DNA from: Perca fluviatilis
Lineage: Eukaryota; Chordata; Actinopteri; Perciformes; Percidae
Assembly (NCBI RefSeq): GCF_010015445.1
Contig: NC_053129.1
Span: forward strand, 14,319,749 to 14,383,748
DNA: 64,000 bases
Reading direction: 5' to 3'
This document shows positions 1 through 11,480 of this stretch, piece by piece. Both the position numbers and the translations under genes were made by a program. The stretch's first letter is position 1; the number at the start of each line of letters is the position of its first letter. Below the pieces are notes generated by a model. That model did no database searches. It saw only the letters and a program-made list of their open reading frames with translations, and had not been told where the DNA came from.

Positions 1-83
1 ATTATCACTATCCTCTTTTAAGTACTCACCCCATATCCAGAAACATTAAGCAGGAGAGGACCTTAGACTGGGTCTGTGCATGC

Positions 84-84
<1 letters not shown>

Positions 85-163
<79 letters not shown>

Positions 164-180
164 GTTTGTGTGTGTATGCA
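85..180. repeat. (TG)n microsatellite
   Basis: Long TG dinucleotide array, pure in its centre and degenerate at the right end (TGTA, GAGTG interruptions). The apparent His/Thr-rich open frame across it on the minus strand is an artefact of the repeat. Confidence 0.95.
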
Positions 181-259
181 CGGTTGAAAGAGAATGAGAA
201 ACAGAAAGAGAGATGCAAAATATGAAGCAAATGAGGTTGTGGGGTTGTGATAACTTCAA

Positions 260-2200
260 AAGGTAATTATTATTATTATTTTTATTATTAGTATTACTGC
301 AGGCTGAAGCTATGCACTGGCATCCCTCAAGCTTTGATCATTATGTAAAGCTGTTGTGCTTGGTGCTGGCACTGAATACATTACAGAGTGGATAACCAGG
401 GAGTGTGCAAGCAAGCGAACACAGACCAACACATTGACTCAGCTTCTAAGTTCCTTCCGATTTTAAATAACACACATACCATCATCTCTAAAAAGGACAA
501 ACAAAGTGGACCTTTTATCTAATTTCACATTGACGTGTGATCTGGAGATGCAGATGGTTTGAGAGATGGTACACAGCCATCATTGATATTTAAAGGGTCA
601 CTCCACTAATTTTACACATGGGGCTCAGTGTACCGGTACTAGTCACAGAAACACAGCATGTGAAAACACTTGTATAATGTCTATTTTTGGTTCTGGAGGA
701 GTTTTTTGTTAGGTCTAAGAAAATAATGATATTATGAAGGTTATCTAAGCTTTTGTTTGGAGACAGATGTATTACTCTGAGACTGAAAGCCAGCTGCTGC
801 TTTAATTAATTCAATGATGAATAAATGCAAACTGCTGACATAAAACCCAGATGATCATTATCAAGCCGACCATGGAAATCGATTAGTCGTTTGCCAAATG
901 CTCACACAATTTCATCAACCACAAGGTGACATCCTAAATGGTCTTGTTTTGAAAATCTGAACATACTCAATCACATAAGTCAAAGAAAAGCAGCAACTCC
1001 TCCTCCTCACATTAGAGAAGCAAGATCTTGACTTGATCTTGAAAAATTGATTGATTGATTATCAAAATATTTGTTTAATTTTCAGTGGATCGACTAATAG
1101 ACTAATGGTTTCAGCCCCAGTACCTTACATTAGCGTGGTTGTATAATGGAGGTCATAGTTAGCTCCCTTTATACTAACAGTCCTGTCAGGTAAATACTGC
1201 AAACTGCAACTACTGTATCTCCTAGACACAAAGGCCTAACACTTGAGTAAGCATGAAACCATTGGTATATGATCCACATTCTAGGGCAAAATATAGGCCT
1301 CCTCCTGACTGCTTTAGAGGTTTTGTGCTACATGTTATTATTACCCCTATTAATAGAGTGTTGCTGTTAGGGCGATTATGATCTTAGGAGGGGAACCCCA
1401 GCTCAAAGGGCCAAGCCACCACTTTTAATTTTCGTCTACACATTCTAATCCAAAAGCCACATGGAACTTGAAAACGAGCCATCTGTTCCTGCCCTTACCT
1501 GGCCTACATTAGCCTGGGCACACTCAAACTCTGGCTGGTTGCAAGCAGAAAAACATAGGCTAGGCAGCGCAAATAAATGTCTTGCACTGTCATCATCACT
1601 GTCATACAGTAAGTCGATACATGAAGAATAATGCTACAATAAAAGAGATGCTGTCATGGTAAAAATAAAGAAATCCGAGAGCTAAAAGTCCATTAAGGAT
1701 ATACACTCACCATTGAGCACCATACACACACTGTGTGAGCCCCTGCTACATTGTAAGGCTGTAGGTGCATTACACAAATTTTTCCATCGACCACAATTCC
1801 TCGTCATTTGAGTAGCTACAGTAACTGCATTTGAGAGAACCAGGCCTTCAGAATATATTTGCTACATGCATAGGTGTGATGCCCACCCAGTTCAATACCA
1901 AGGACAGCGTTCGACGCGCGGAGAGCCTGACAGCCATGACAACACATGCACTACAAAATGACAGATTTATTTCTGCACGGATGCATCGTAAGCAGCGACA
2001 GAGACCTGCCCCGAATGACACTGCTGTTTCAGTGTGAGGCATTAAACCCGCAGACGTAGAGACAGAGACAAAAACTCAACCCTTAAACAAGCATTTCGCC
2101 TTTCCAGAGCGGCTTTTTGCCCCCCTGCAAGAAGAAGAAGCAGCCACATTTTTTTTACCAAATCGCATCGTCAAAGCGCGTTTGTCGAATAAAATGCCCC
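260..2200. other. Intergenic DNA, no gene seen
   Basis: No open frame here resembles a known protein family. At about 1,040-1,120 there is a short TTGATTGATTGAT / cgactaatagacta stretch resembling a common fish hAT-type repeat that is also seen at 16,950 and 53,080. A minus-strand splice-donor-like site (ggccag|gtaagg, read on the minus strand, near 1,492-1,500) could belong to a further noncoding exon of the candidate transcript starting near 2,480, but this rests on one motif. Confidence 0.5.
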
Positions 2201-2208
2201 GCGCTTAC

Positions 2209-2480
2209 CTGCTTGTCTTGGGGTCGAAGAGCTCACATGTCCCGTAGCTTATTTTGGTTTGTGTTTGTGGATGTTATTATTATAGTGGGCACCGTTATGT
2301 GTCTTCGAGCGCCATGTTATTATCACTGAGAAGAGGACTGTGCGGTCCCGTGTGCTACATCCGGGCTGTTGAGGAGAGCGAATGAGCGCAGTCTGTGGCG
2401 GCGGAGAGGGCGGAGAGCGCTGTGGAGATGTAGAGATGTAGAGCACCTGTGCAGCAGAGCAGGGACAGCTTTCGGTCACG
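2209..2480 (-). other. Candidate 5' noncoding exon and promoter block
   Basis: This stretch is richer in G+C and CpG than its AT-rich surroundings (runs of gcgg, gagcgc, cggcgacgc). Read on the minus strand it ends at 2,209 in a strong donor, gacaagcag|gtaagcgc. The 76-codon open frame inside looks like no protein I know. The pattern fits a noncoding first exon of a gene transcribed leftward out of the window, with its coding part beyond position 1. The identity is unknown. It could also be a chance GC-rich block with a fortuitous donor. Confidence 0.35.
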
Positions 2481-2734
2481 GCGACGCACTGTAAAACGTT
2501 ACCTCAATTAGACCCACACCTACATTTACTATAAAGACGTTTTCCTGGGGAACTCCCATCTGAGAAGGTTTTTTATTCACTGTCCATCACAGAACTGCCG
2601 TTTCAAGGGGTTTAACTAATGAAAAATAGAAAATGTAATTCACAAAATACACGTAGGCCTATATTGAGTTATCTCCGCCTGAACACTAGTGTTTTGGGAG
2701 AGCGTGGTGACTAGCATCTAGCAGAGAAGTCTAA

Positions 2735-3185
2735 ACAGCTAGATAAGCAAGGTTAAAAGTAATATGTTTCAAATAGATAGCTAAAAGTAATGAAATGGTT
2801 TAAATAGATAATGTAAGCTAAACGTAATGGATGTACCAAATAGTTAATATTAAGAATTAAAATGAATGCAAGTGATAGTTGAAAGAGCTACCTAGCTAAA
2901 AAATAATGGATAAACACCTGGCCACCTAGCTAAAAGTAATGTAAATAATTGGTGAAAAAGCTTAAAGTAGTTAGCATACATGGTTAAAATTGATAGTTAA
3001 AAGATGGATAACTGTTGAAATAGTAAAGTAAATAGTAAAGGATATAAAAAGCAAAAAAAAAAAATTAATAGAAACATGGTTGAACTAAATGATTAGAATT
3101 AGATTAATGACTAAGAGAAGTGGATGGTTGAAATAGCTAAAGGTGACAGATAAATGGTTGAAATAGATGCTAAATGGTTGTAGTC
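2735..3185. repeat. AT-rich degenerate tandem repeat
   Basis: Variants of 'gctaaaagtaatg', 'gttgaaatag' and 'ataatggttg' recur at irregular spacing, suggesting a decayed minisatellite. There is no coding potential. Confidence 0.5.
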
Positions 3186-6100
3186 CAGCTTCTGCCACCC
3201 CAGGTGGTAGACTAGTTGCACGAAAGCAAACTTAACTGTCCTTGTATATTTAAATTTAAATATTGACAGTTTATTGTATGAAAAAAATATTGCAACAATC
3301 CACTTTTTATATTTTTAGTTATGTTATATAACATCCTGTTTAAAAAGTGTGCTGAAGGCTTACTTGAGTTCATCTGACAGGGCTGTGGCGATAAATCAGA
3401 TAAAAAAGGTTGGGAACCACTGAGAAGACAACCGTAGACACAATAACAAAAATGTTCTTAGAAAGGAAAAAACAATGAAGATGTTTCATAGGCCCTGTAT
3501 ACCAACCCAAAGACCCTTTGGAAGTCCCCAGATTCCACTTTGGAAATGACAAGGCAGGGTCTCAAAATTAGGTGATAAAGCATAATGATATTAAAAATAT
3601 TTGGGTATTCTTGTTGCTAAGACTTGATACTTAACTGATCTGTTGCCTCACATCCTTTTGAGTGTATTATTGTATCACATTGTATAATTTTTCTGCTTCT
3701 AAAGACTATGTTAGGCATGAGTATACATGTAAGTGTTTCACAAGTGAAGACACAGGCTGTAGCACCAGAGCATTGGGGATACACAGTGTGACAGCCTCTG
3801 CCAGCTCTGACAGTGTCACAGCCCTCATTGATCTCCCATCTCTGTTTCTGACGCGCCGGTTGTAGCACAAGGCTCTTCCCCAGACTACAGTAAGTGAATG
3901 TGCAAGGGCACGAGTCAATTTCTCCCACAGTGACAGGAAAGTCCTTATGTCTGACTGTCTGGTTAACTGAGGGAGAGAATGAGAGAGGAGGCAGAGAGCT
4001 GAGTATCCATTACCATACCAAGGTCTAGCTCTTTGTGTTGTTGTTAAACATACTAGAGATCAATGGGGGAGTTGTTAGCTGTGTCTTTCACCATCTTCTC
4101 TTTCTCTCACCAGTTGACTTGCTCAAAAAGAATCTTCCCTTCTATCTTTTACCAGCTGGTCATACATGTGCCAAATTCAGCACGTCTCACCTACAGAATA
4201 ACTCACAAATGCATTCCTGCTCTCAATGCACGTATGTGCTACATATGTGTAGCCACCATAGATGGGTGCTTGCAAAAGTAGGCATGTACTTTGCAAACGG
4301 CACACTCTTCCTAACTACTAGATCTTTTCCTTGCTCCAATGATTTGTCCTCTTGTCTTGATACTGTCCTCCCCTGCTCTGTCTCCCATGCAGCCTCCCTA
4401 CCATAAATCCCCTTGGGAAATGAGAGCCATGACTGTACGCAGTGGGAACACCCCTTCAGCTCCAGACTATTCCAGGCTGTGCTGCACTTATTATGGGCTT
4501 TATGGACAGCCACATCCATCCCTTTCTTGTAGCCACATGGGGGAAGGTGGGGAAGCCTAGTGATGCATTTTAGTAAGTGGGCTCAATAAAATATTTTTTT
4601 TTGTGATTGTGAATCTTTTAACCTCTCCAAGTTGAAGCATGTTAATTTTTTTAGAAATGTTTGTTGGAAACAAAGAAGCTGTTAAGCGATTTCAGCCTAA
4701 AATATATCTAATAATAATATTGAGAAACAGTCACCCTCTTGAAAGGTGTCATTAAAATAGTTTCTTCAAAGCTTTTGGGTAGGCCAATACAGAGGCAGAA
4801 TTAGCCACATTTGGATGATAAAGATGATTGTTGAAGTGGTTTGAGTTATTGAGTTACTTTTTTTATACTTCTACCATTAAAACTCTGAGACTATTGTCAC
4901 TATTAAAGTTCTGGACACATGAAAAAAAACTCTGTACAGACCTAATTCAAGCCTACCAGAGAGGCTCAAAAGTTGGATTTTGGGTGGAAACACTAATTGG
5001 TGCTTCATCAGATCCTTACGCTGCTTTTTGGCCTGGTCATGTCATGCACTCAGGTTTGTAGAGGATTAAACTGACCAGATATATCCATAGATTACAGACT
5101 CATACAACTATTGCCATTCGTGAAGCAAAAAGTGCTAACTACATAATTGCTCACTTTCCCCCTCCCCTGTGAGAATTTGATACCTCCATCTAGTGGTGGA
5201 TTATGGGAGCACTACATTGCATCCAACTGTAAATTGTATTAATGCTGGTTGGGTCTGACACATAAGCCACAACGTCCCTGAACAAAACATAATTTGTGAT
5301 ATTAAATTGATCTCATAGTGGTCAAGATGTGATGATGATTTTAACACACATACACACGCACAAAGATACACACGTAAACATAAACTCAGGACCCTGCTAA
5401 AACATGCTGAAGTCCCCATGGCAACTGTAGCAATATCACTTTCTTTGAAACATCTCCCTTATTCTTACTCTCTCTTACACACTTTCTTTCATTCTTTGAA
5501 GGCACAAAAGCATCTTTAGACACACTGTTACAGGTTACTGAAAAAAAAATGTCTCATAGAAAACCACTCTTTGACTACAGGTAAACACATTTGACCTATT
5601 ACTGTGGGGATTACCTTCTAGGACTGTCTCTTTTATACTCTATTTGGCCTGTCATTGCCCATTTAATACGACAGAAGTGGTGAAGAGGAGGGGAATGGGG
5701 GGAAAGGGTCAAGGAGGAGGCAGTGTGCGAGTGTTGGAACAAGGCCCATAGCTTATCTAAAGCCACCGCCATCGCTTCGGAAAACCCTGCTCCTGCCAGA
5801 ATGCTCTCTTCTGCCTAACAGCAGCACGCCTCACGGTTGCCTCCTTTTCCCCCTCAGCTTCCCCATTGGTTGAAACTACAAACGGAGATCTCCTACAAGT
5901 GACATCATTACTCCCTCTCCCATCAGACAGTAGATGACAGGACCACATGGTAACCATCCACTCAAATGAAGCACTGTCCATTTGTTCCCCAATTTAAATC
6001 ACTACTTGAGCTGTATTTGTTATGCATTGTGTTTCTATTACAACTTTTTTCATCACATTATTCAATAGGGGCAGATTGGGTTGATTGCATAAAAGGGTTG

Positions 6101-6631
6101 AGGAAACACGTGTTGCCAGTTCTAGCTCTTTACATGCCAACCAGGAGACTAACCATGGACTAAGTTTTCTGAAATGCTGCTTGGCAAGAAATCTCTTCTG
6201 ACAATATGCAGCCCAAGCAAAAAACTATTTCTTACCATCCTCACATGAAGCTTAATTTTGTTGTTGTCTAAAAGCCTGGTCACTGTGCTGGAGAATATGG
6301 CAATGTGAATGAGTACCTTTGTCAATACAGTAAGTTGATTAAGGTTTTCAGTGGCAAATAGCAAGTATGCCTGTCTGTCTCATGGGAGGTGAGGTATTGA
6401 TTGTCCAATGTGGAATGTATTGCATTAGTGCAACAGCGGTAGCGAGTAAATATAAGAGATGTATACCCTTCAACCACAAGGCCTGGGTTTGAGCTTCACT
6501 TTTAGCAACAAACATTCACACTGCTAAAGTGTAAGTGAGACACTGTTTCATTACCATAGGCTTTCCAGTGTTGTTGTAGCTGATCTGGTGCCTTGCAAGC
6601 AGAAAGACCAATTCCTCCATTAAAATTATAC
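3186..6631. other. Intergenic DNA with transposon fragments, no gene seen
   Basis: No protein family is recognisable in any frame. At about 3,407-3,421 the sequence ggttgggaaccactg matches the terminal motif of non-autonomous hAT elements, but no matching left terminus was found, so this is a truncated copy. The several 60-120 codon open frames here are at the length expected by chance. Confidence 0.5.
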
Positions 6632-6639
6632 CTTTAGAT

Positions 6640-7320
6640 CAGTGGTTCTCAACCTTTTTGGGACCAGCGCCACCCTGTCCATTATCCAGGTCCCTTACTA
6701 CCCCCATCAAAAAAGGTGTAGGCTAATTGCCCTGAATATTAATGATTAGGTCCTATTATTGTTATGATAATTATTATTGTTGTTATTAGTCCTATTATTG
6801 TTGTTACTATTGTTATAAAAAATCATCAAAAATCATATCATTGAATGAAAAATGTTCAGCAGCTATGTTCATAGACTTTAAAGATAAATTATGTAAACGT
6901 TTAATATAGACTATAAAGTTCACGACAAGACCGATTCATAACGCTGCAGTACGGAGTTTATATAAGATGATACTCTGACGTCCCGTTCCCATGAAGGCAG
7001 CACGGAGCTGCACCACACAAAGCCTAAAGAAACACTACAGAGAAGAAGAGTTATGATCCCCAGTCTCGTCCAGTCACAGTGGCGTAAACTGGCCGGTTTT
7101 AATGTTGCAGACCACCGTTTTTTAGTAGTAGTAGTAGTAGTAGTAGTAGTTTAAAGTGTAAACTTGTATTGTTGTGAACCTTTGGTGTAAACTCACCTTA
7201 AAACAAATTTCCCCCAAAGGCACCTCAACGCCCCCCTTTCCACAATATTGCTTCCAGCGCCCCCCCGTCATGCTCTGAACACCCCCTGGGGGGCTGTACC
7301 ACCCCTGTTGAGAAACACTG
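6640..7320. mobile_element. hAT-type non-autonomous element (MITE), 681 bp
   Basis: The left terminus is CAGTGGTTCTCAACC and the right terminus GTTGAGAAACACTG, an inverted pair. Both ends are flanked by the identical 8-bp duplication ctttagat (6,632-6,639 and 7,321-7,328). An 8-bp duplication with this terminal motif is characteristic of hAT transposons. The interior has C-rich runs, a (TAG)n stretch near 7,121-7,150 and no transposase frame, so it must have been mobilised in trans. The perfect duplication suggests fairly recent insertion. Confidence 0.88.
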
Positions 7321-7328
7321 CTTTAGAT

Positions 7329-8236
7329 CTATGAAAGGCATTATTGTGTGTGAGGTCTACCTCTAAAACAATATTTATTGCCTACATTTGCCTAATTATT
7401 AACTACCAATATGGAACAACATTAGCATTCACTTGGAGTTGTTTCTGGTGACGTGAAGAATGTAAGTCAAATATTCACTCTCTTTTTAGCTCTGTTTTGG
7501 TCTCCACCAACTCCTGAGGAAAATATCTGGCTCTCAAGCTGCTAAATGCTTCACTGTGTTCACCAGCTAGTTTCTCATTTTTGCCATTTGGTGTCGTGCA
7601 GGCAGTGCACACAAAGTTTTATCAGATGTCTTAGCTGAAAACAGCTACCATTGGTTGTCTTGTCATAGTGAGTGAATTCTTTCAGATAACGTATAATATG
7701 AAAATATGAAAAGTGCAGCTTTAAATTGTACTAAACAAAAAATGGCATGCTGCTATAATCGTGAAGAGTGAAATGTCAGCCTTGACATAATGTTAAATAT
7801 ATAATTTAATTGATATACTGACAACTATATAATTACTGCTGCTAAATTTTCTGCTACATCTCACTGTTTGCTATAATACACAATAGTCCCTGTTGTGCAT
7901 GGGCAATGACAAACATGTCTGTTTATCATTTATTTCTGGAAACACTTGAAAATAATTTTTTTAAAGCAATAAAAGAGCGACACAATTTGCCTTGTAACGG
8001 CTTATAGGAGATGATGAGACTTTAGGATCTAATCAGTGCAGATGCTCAGTTCAACAGATTTTGAGTGCAGCAGCCACACACACACACACACACTAAGCCA
8101 GAGGCTCCAACTTCCCAAATTGTCCAACGTGACCACACCCTTCACTTGCCTAATGTGTGGCACTATGAGCCACAGCTGGCCTCCTGAGGTCCGGCTGCAG
8201 GATGCTCTCATACATTCATGAAGAATTAATGACTTT

Positions 8237-8318
<82 letters not shown>

Positions 8319-9850
8319 GGGTGCTTTTGTATTGTATTGTATGTAAAGGTGTAACACAATATTAGCCAGTTAGTGTAGCAATATTCCATTAACCTCTCCA
8401 TACATCATCATGCAGCCATAACATTATTGCTAAAGTGTGTAAGTGAATAAAAACAACTGATATAATTTTTTACTTGAGCTCTTGGAAGCAGTATACTGTA
8501 CTGTGACGGTTTGATGTTGCAAATACCTGCTAACAGGAAGCTGTCAACTACTGGCCCTGAGATATGCAGTGGACAGAAAAATGACTTTGTGAGAAATAAA
8601 ATAGACTGTAAAAGGACTGAATACAACACGTCAATGATTGGACTCATTTGCATGACAGTCAACTTTTGCCTGAGTACAGGAAAGGCTGTGATGTTACTTT
8701 TACTCCACGTTTTCTACTGCCTGCCTATATGTCGCAGCAATAAGTTGTCCTTGTAGGTAAAATGGTACCTGTAAGCCTAAGTTGCTACTTATATGTGAAA
8801 GAAAAGGGTCAAGCTTGGCAGCAAGAGTTTCAGTGAATTGTATACACTATATATATTATATAAAAAGATGCTTTTCATTCTCCGTCTCCAGATAGTTTAA
8901 AATTTAAAGAGCCGGTTGGATAAATGTCAGGCGCTGAATTCTTGGAGGATTAAGTCTCAGCATTCTAAGAAGTTCTAAATTTTTCAGCTCAGATGATTGC
9001 TAATCTAATAATGATGGGAGCACAACCAGTGCAACTGTGTGAATCCACATATGTGAGTGTGTTGAAGTTGTTGCCCTGGAGATTTATTGGATAAAGAAGA
9101 TTTATTTGGCTGAGTTTGAACATTAGAAGAGGTGAGACACTTCAGCTCTGCCATTGTAAACTTATTCAACAATCATACAGAGAGATAATAATAAAATAAA
9201 GTATGAATGTCTCCATTGACAACTGAAGCCAATGCAGTGACATCTTCACCTGAAGGTGAACCAAGCCGTAATGTCTGACTTTTCAGCTGTCAGTGCCTGA
9301 GTCATTGGAACATACAGAAAACAGCACTAAGTCCTGACTTCCTTGTCTGTCTGCTGTAATTGTGTTACTCTGCGTGGCCTCGACAGATATGGCATGAGTG
9401 TTACACAGTCCCATGACTGCTCAACAGTAATGTGGACCACATCATCACAAAAACAGGCCATTGTGCTGCCAGTGGATCTAGTGTCAGTAAGAAAGCGATG
9501 TCATATGGTGGAGAATATAACATTTTCTACATACATTTCAATGTTTTGATATTGTTTCCAACCTAGCATTCAACTATTTGAATCACACACTCTCTCCCAG
9601 CTTTATTTTATTAGACCATCATAACTTTAATTATCAACTGAGGTCTGGGAATGCAGTTTCCTGGGGATAAAACAATGAAGAAAAAATGAACAAAATGAAA
9701 AATTCTTAGCTGCATGTTCAAACTTTAATGCTAAAAAAAAAATCACCCATTCTATCTTATTTACATATGTGACATGTGAGGGTGAGGTATTCTTTTTCTG
9801 ACAGTGGAGTGATGAGGTGAGGAGGGGCCAAGTGGTGAAAGGGTTCATGG
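7329..9850. other. Upstream flank of lgals3; no gene seen
   Basis: AT-rich intergenic sequence with no recognisable protein. It includes the TG array at 8,237-8,318. Open frames across that array are repeat artefacts. Confidence 0.6.
8237..8318. repeat. (TG)n microsatellite with GC-rich end
   Basis: Pure TG repeat that changes into an alternating gcgcgcgcgcacgcg stretch at its right end. Such alternating purine-pyrimidine DNA is prone to Z-DNA formation. Confidence 0.95.
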
Positions 9851-9851
9851 C

Positions 9852-9859
9852 TATAAAAG
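9852..9859 (+). promoter_or_regulatory. TATA box of lgals3
   Basis: TATAAAAG in the context ggcTATAAAAGagtg. It lies 25-30 bp before the likely transcription start (about 9,880) and about 100 bp before a good splice donor closing a short noncoding exon. This is the usual arrangement of a focused TATA promoter. The start site itself is inferred. Confidence 0.6.
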
Positions 9860-9881
9860 AGTGTTTCGATGTGCTCGGCTA

Positions 9882-9962
9882 ACAAGCTGACTGATTCACT
9901 TTAACTACACCACGGCCTGCAGCCTGCTCCTGTGTGCACCTGAGGACTAAAGACCAGAAAAG
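9882..9962 (+). other. lgals3: lgals3 exon 1, 5' noncoding
   Basis: Short stretch after the TATA box, ending in the donor ccagaaaag|gtaactt at 9,962/9,963. It holds no ATG. The left edge is an estimate from TATA spacing. A noncoding first exon followed by a second exon carrying the start codon is the known layout of vertebrate galectin-3 genes. Confidence 0.55.
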
Positions 9963-10914
9963 GTAACTTCTACAGTCTTAATCTTAATGTGTGACGGTTT
10001 ATATAAAATGGTTAATATTTCTGTGGATCAGAACCAAAAAAGGTTACTTGCATCCAATACTAGAAGATGCATTAGTACCATGAAAAGAATGCATTCCATA
10101 GTCAGTGTCCTGCTGTAGAGCAAAAGGTGTGTAGAGTGAATATAATATAAAATATAATGTATCTTCATATGTATATAAATGTAGCTTATCTGTTTGATTG
10201 CTGTTGAGTGATTGGCAATGTTAACAAAACTATTGAAAAGCCCTACATCTACATACATTAATGATTATACACTGTAATTATAATGTGATTTAATACGCTT
10301 AACAATTTAGCAAGTAAAATACCCATAATAAATTATTTTCTGTGTTCAATGGATTTCTTAGGCAACAAACATTAAGAAGTAGAATGAAATAACAAAACTA
10401 TAGTTATATCATGTTGTAACAGTAATTGAATTTGCAGTCACAAAAACAACCATATATTATTGGTAGGGTCTGTGGACACCAAAGAATCATTGTTACTGCA
10501 CATTCCTCTCTTGATGCAGATAAGTCATTGATATAAGCCTGAATCAATATGCCATTATGTTTCTGCAGGATGTTCTCTGTGGTCATCATTCAATTAGCAT
10601 ATTCCATGGCATCCAATAAGCTTCAGTTACTGTAACAATATATATCTATATGGAGACAATCATCCAGTGCACCATGTGTCGACACTTTGACATCTGGAGA
10701 AGCTGTAGAGTCCTCTGGTGGTCACCTAGAGAACTATTCCCTCTCTCTGAAGCTCATTACAGCTCAGTCTGACTGCAGTGCAAGCTCTGTATCTTGTTAA
10801 AAGGGAATGTTTTAGTTTCCATAGCATGTTACTACCATTTGGCTTTGTGATCACAGACGTGATCTATTTTGGTTTTGTTCTGTCTTTAGTTTTCTGTGTC
10901 TGTTGGTCCTCGGA

Positions 10915-11385
10915 GAATAGAATAGAATAGAATAGAACATACTTTATTGTCCCCTAGGGGAAATTTGTCATGGACTCAAGAGTGCGTAGTGCATAGTAGT
11001 AGCTGCCATTACAGACAATTATTACATGTAAAAAAATACAAATAACAGCTAAAAAACATACACACAAAAAAATATATATAAAATGCAGAACACCAAGTTA
11101 TTGCACACTTCTCCGGCCTATCTATTGCAAATCGTACAAATCTATTTAAAATGTTGATTTAAAATTTTGATGGAGACTGGTACGAAGGAGTATTTAAAAC
11201 GGTTCAATTTAGTTTTAGGGATTCGGTACCTTCTGCCAGAAGGCAAGAGCCTGTATTCCATTTGAAGGATGTGGGACGGGTCCAACAATACTCTCCGCGC
11301 CTGCCTATGTACAGACTGCTCATAGATGGACTGAAGGGAGAGCTTATCAGTCCTCCCCACCACCTTCATAGACATGTTTGTGATT
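10915..11385 (-). mobile_element. 3' end of an L2/Rex-like LINE, 5'-truncated
   Basis: Read on the minus strand, the right part encodes the C-terminal tail of a LINE reverse-transcriptase protein (motifs RQARRVLLDP, LLPSGRRYRIP, NRFKYSFVPVSI). It then runs into the typical fish LINE 3' end: a hairpin of the tttcccctaggggacaat type, AATAAAG and a (TTCTA)n tail at about 10,915-10,936. It lies in lgals3 intron 1, antisense to the gene. Its truncated 5' edge sits only some 20-50 bases before the intron's 3' splice site. Confidence 0.75.
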
Positions 11386-11438
11386 TTTTTTTTTTTTTTA
11401 TAGAAAAAGCTGTACGTAATCTTCTTCTGGCAGGCAGC

Positions 11439-11480
11439 ATGGATGTAAGTACCTCCTCAAATTCTCAGAACTCTACTCTG
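11439..11480 (+). CDS. lgals3: lgals3 coding exon 1
   Basis: Encodes MDVSTSSNSQNSTL and ends in the donor ctctg|gtaaga, phase 0. Two acceptors are possible upstream of the ATG: tttttatag at 11,403 or cttctggcag at 11,433. Both leave the start codon in place, so the choice only changes the 5' UTR. Confidence 0.75.

Noticed and set aside
6425..6520. tRNA-like or SINE-like stretch (B-box-like gggtttgagct)
   Set aside because: No second promoter box at correct spacing, no cloverleaf, no tail or target duplication.
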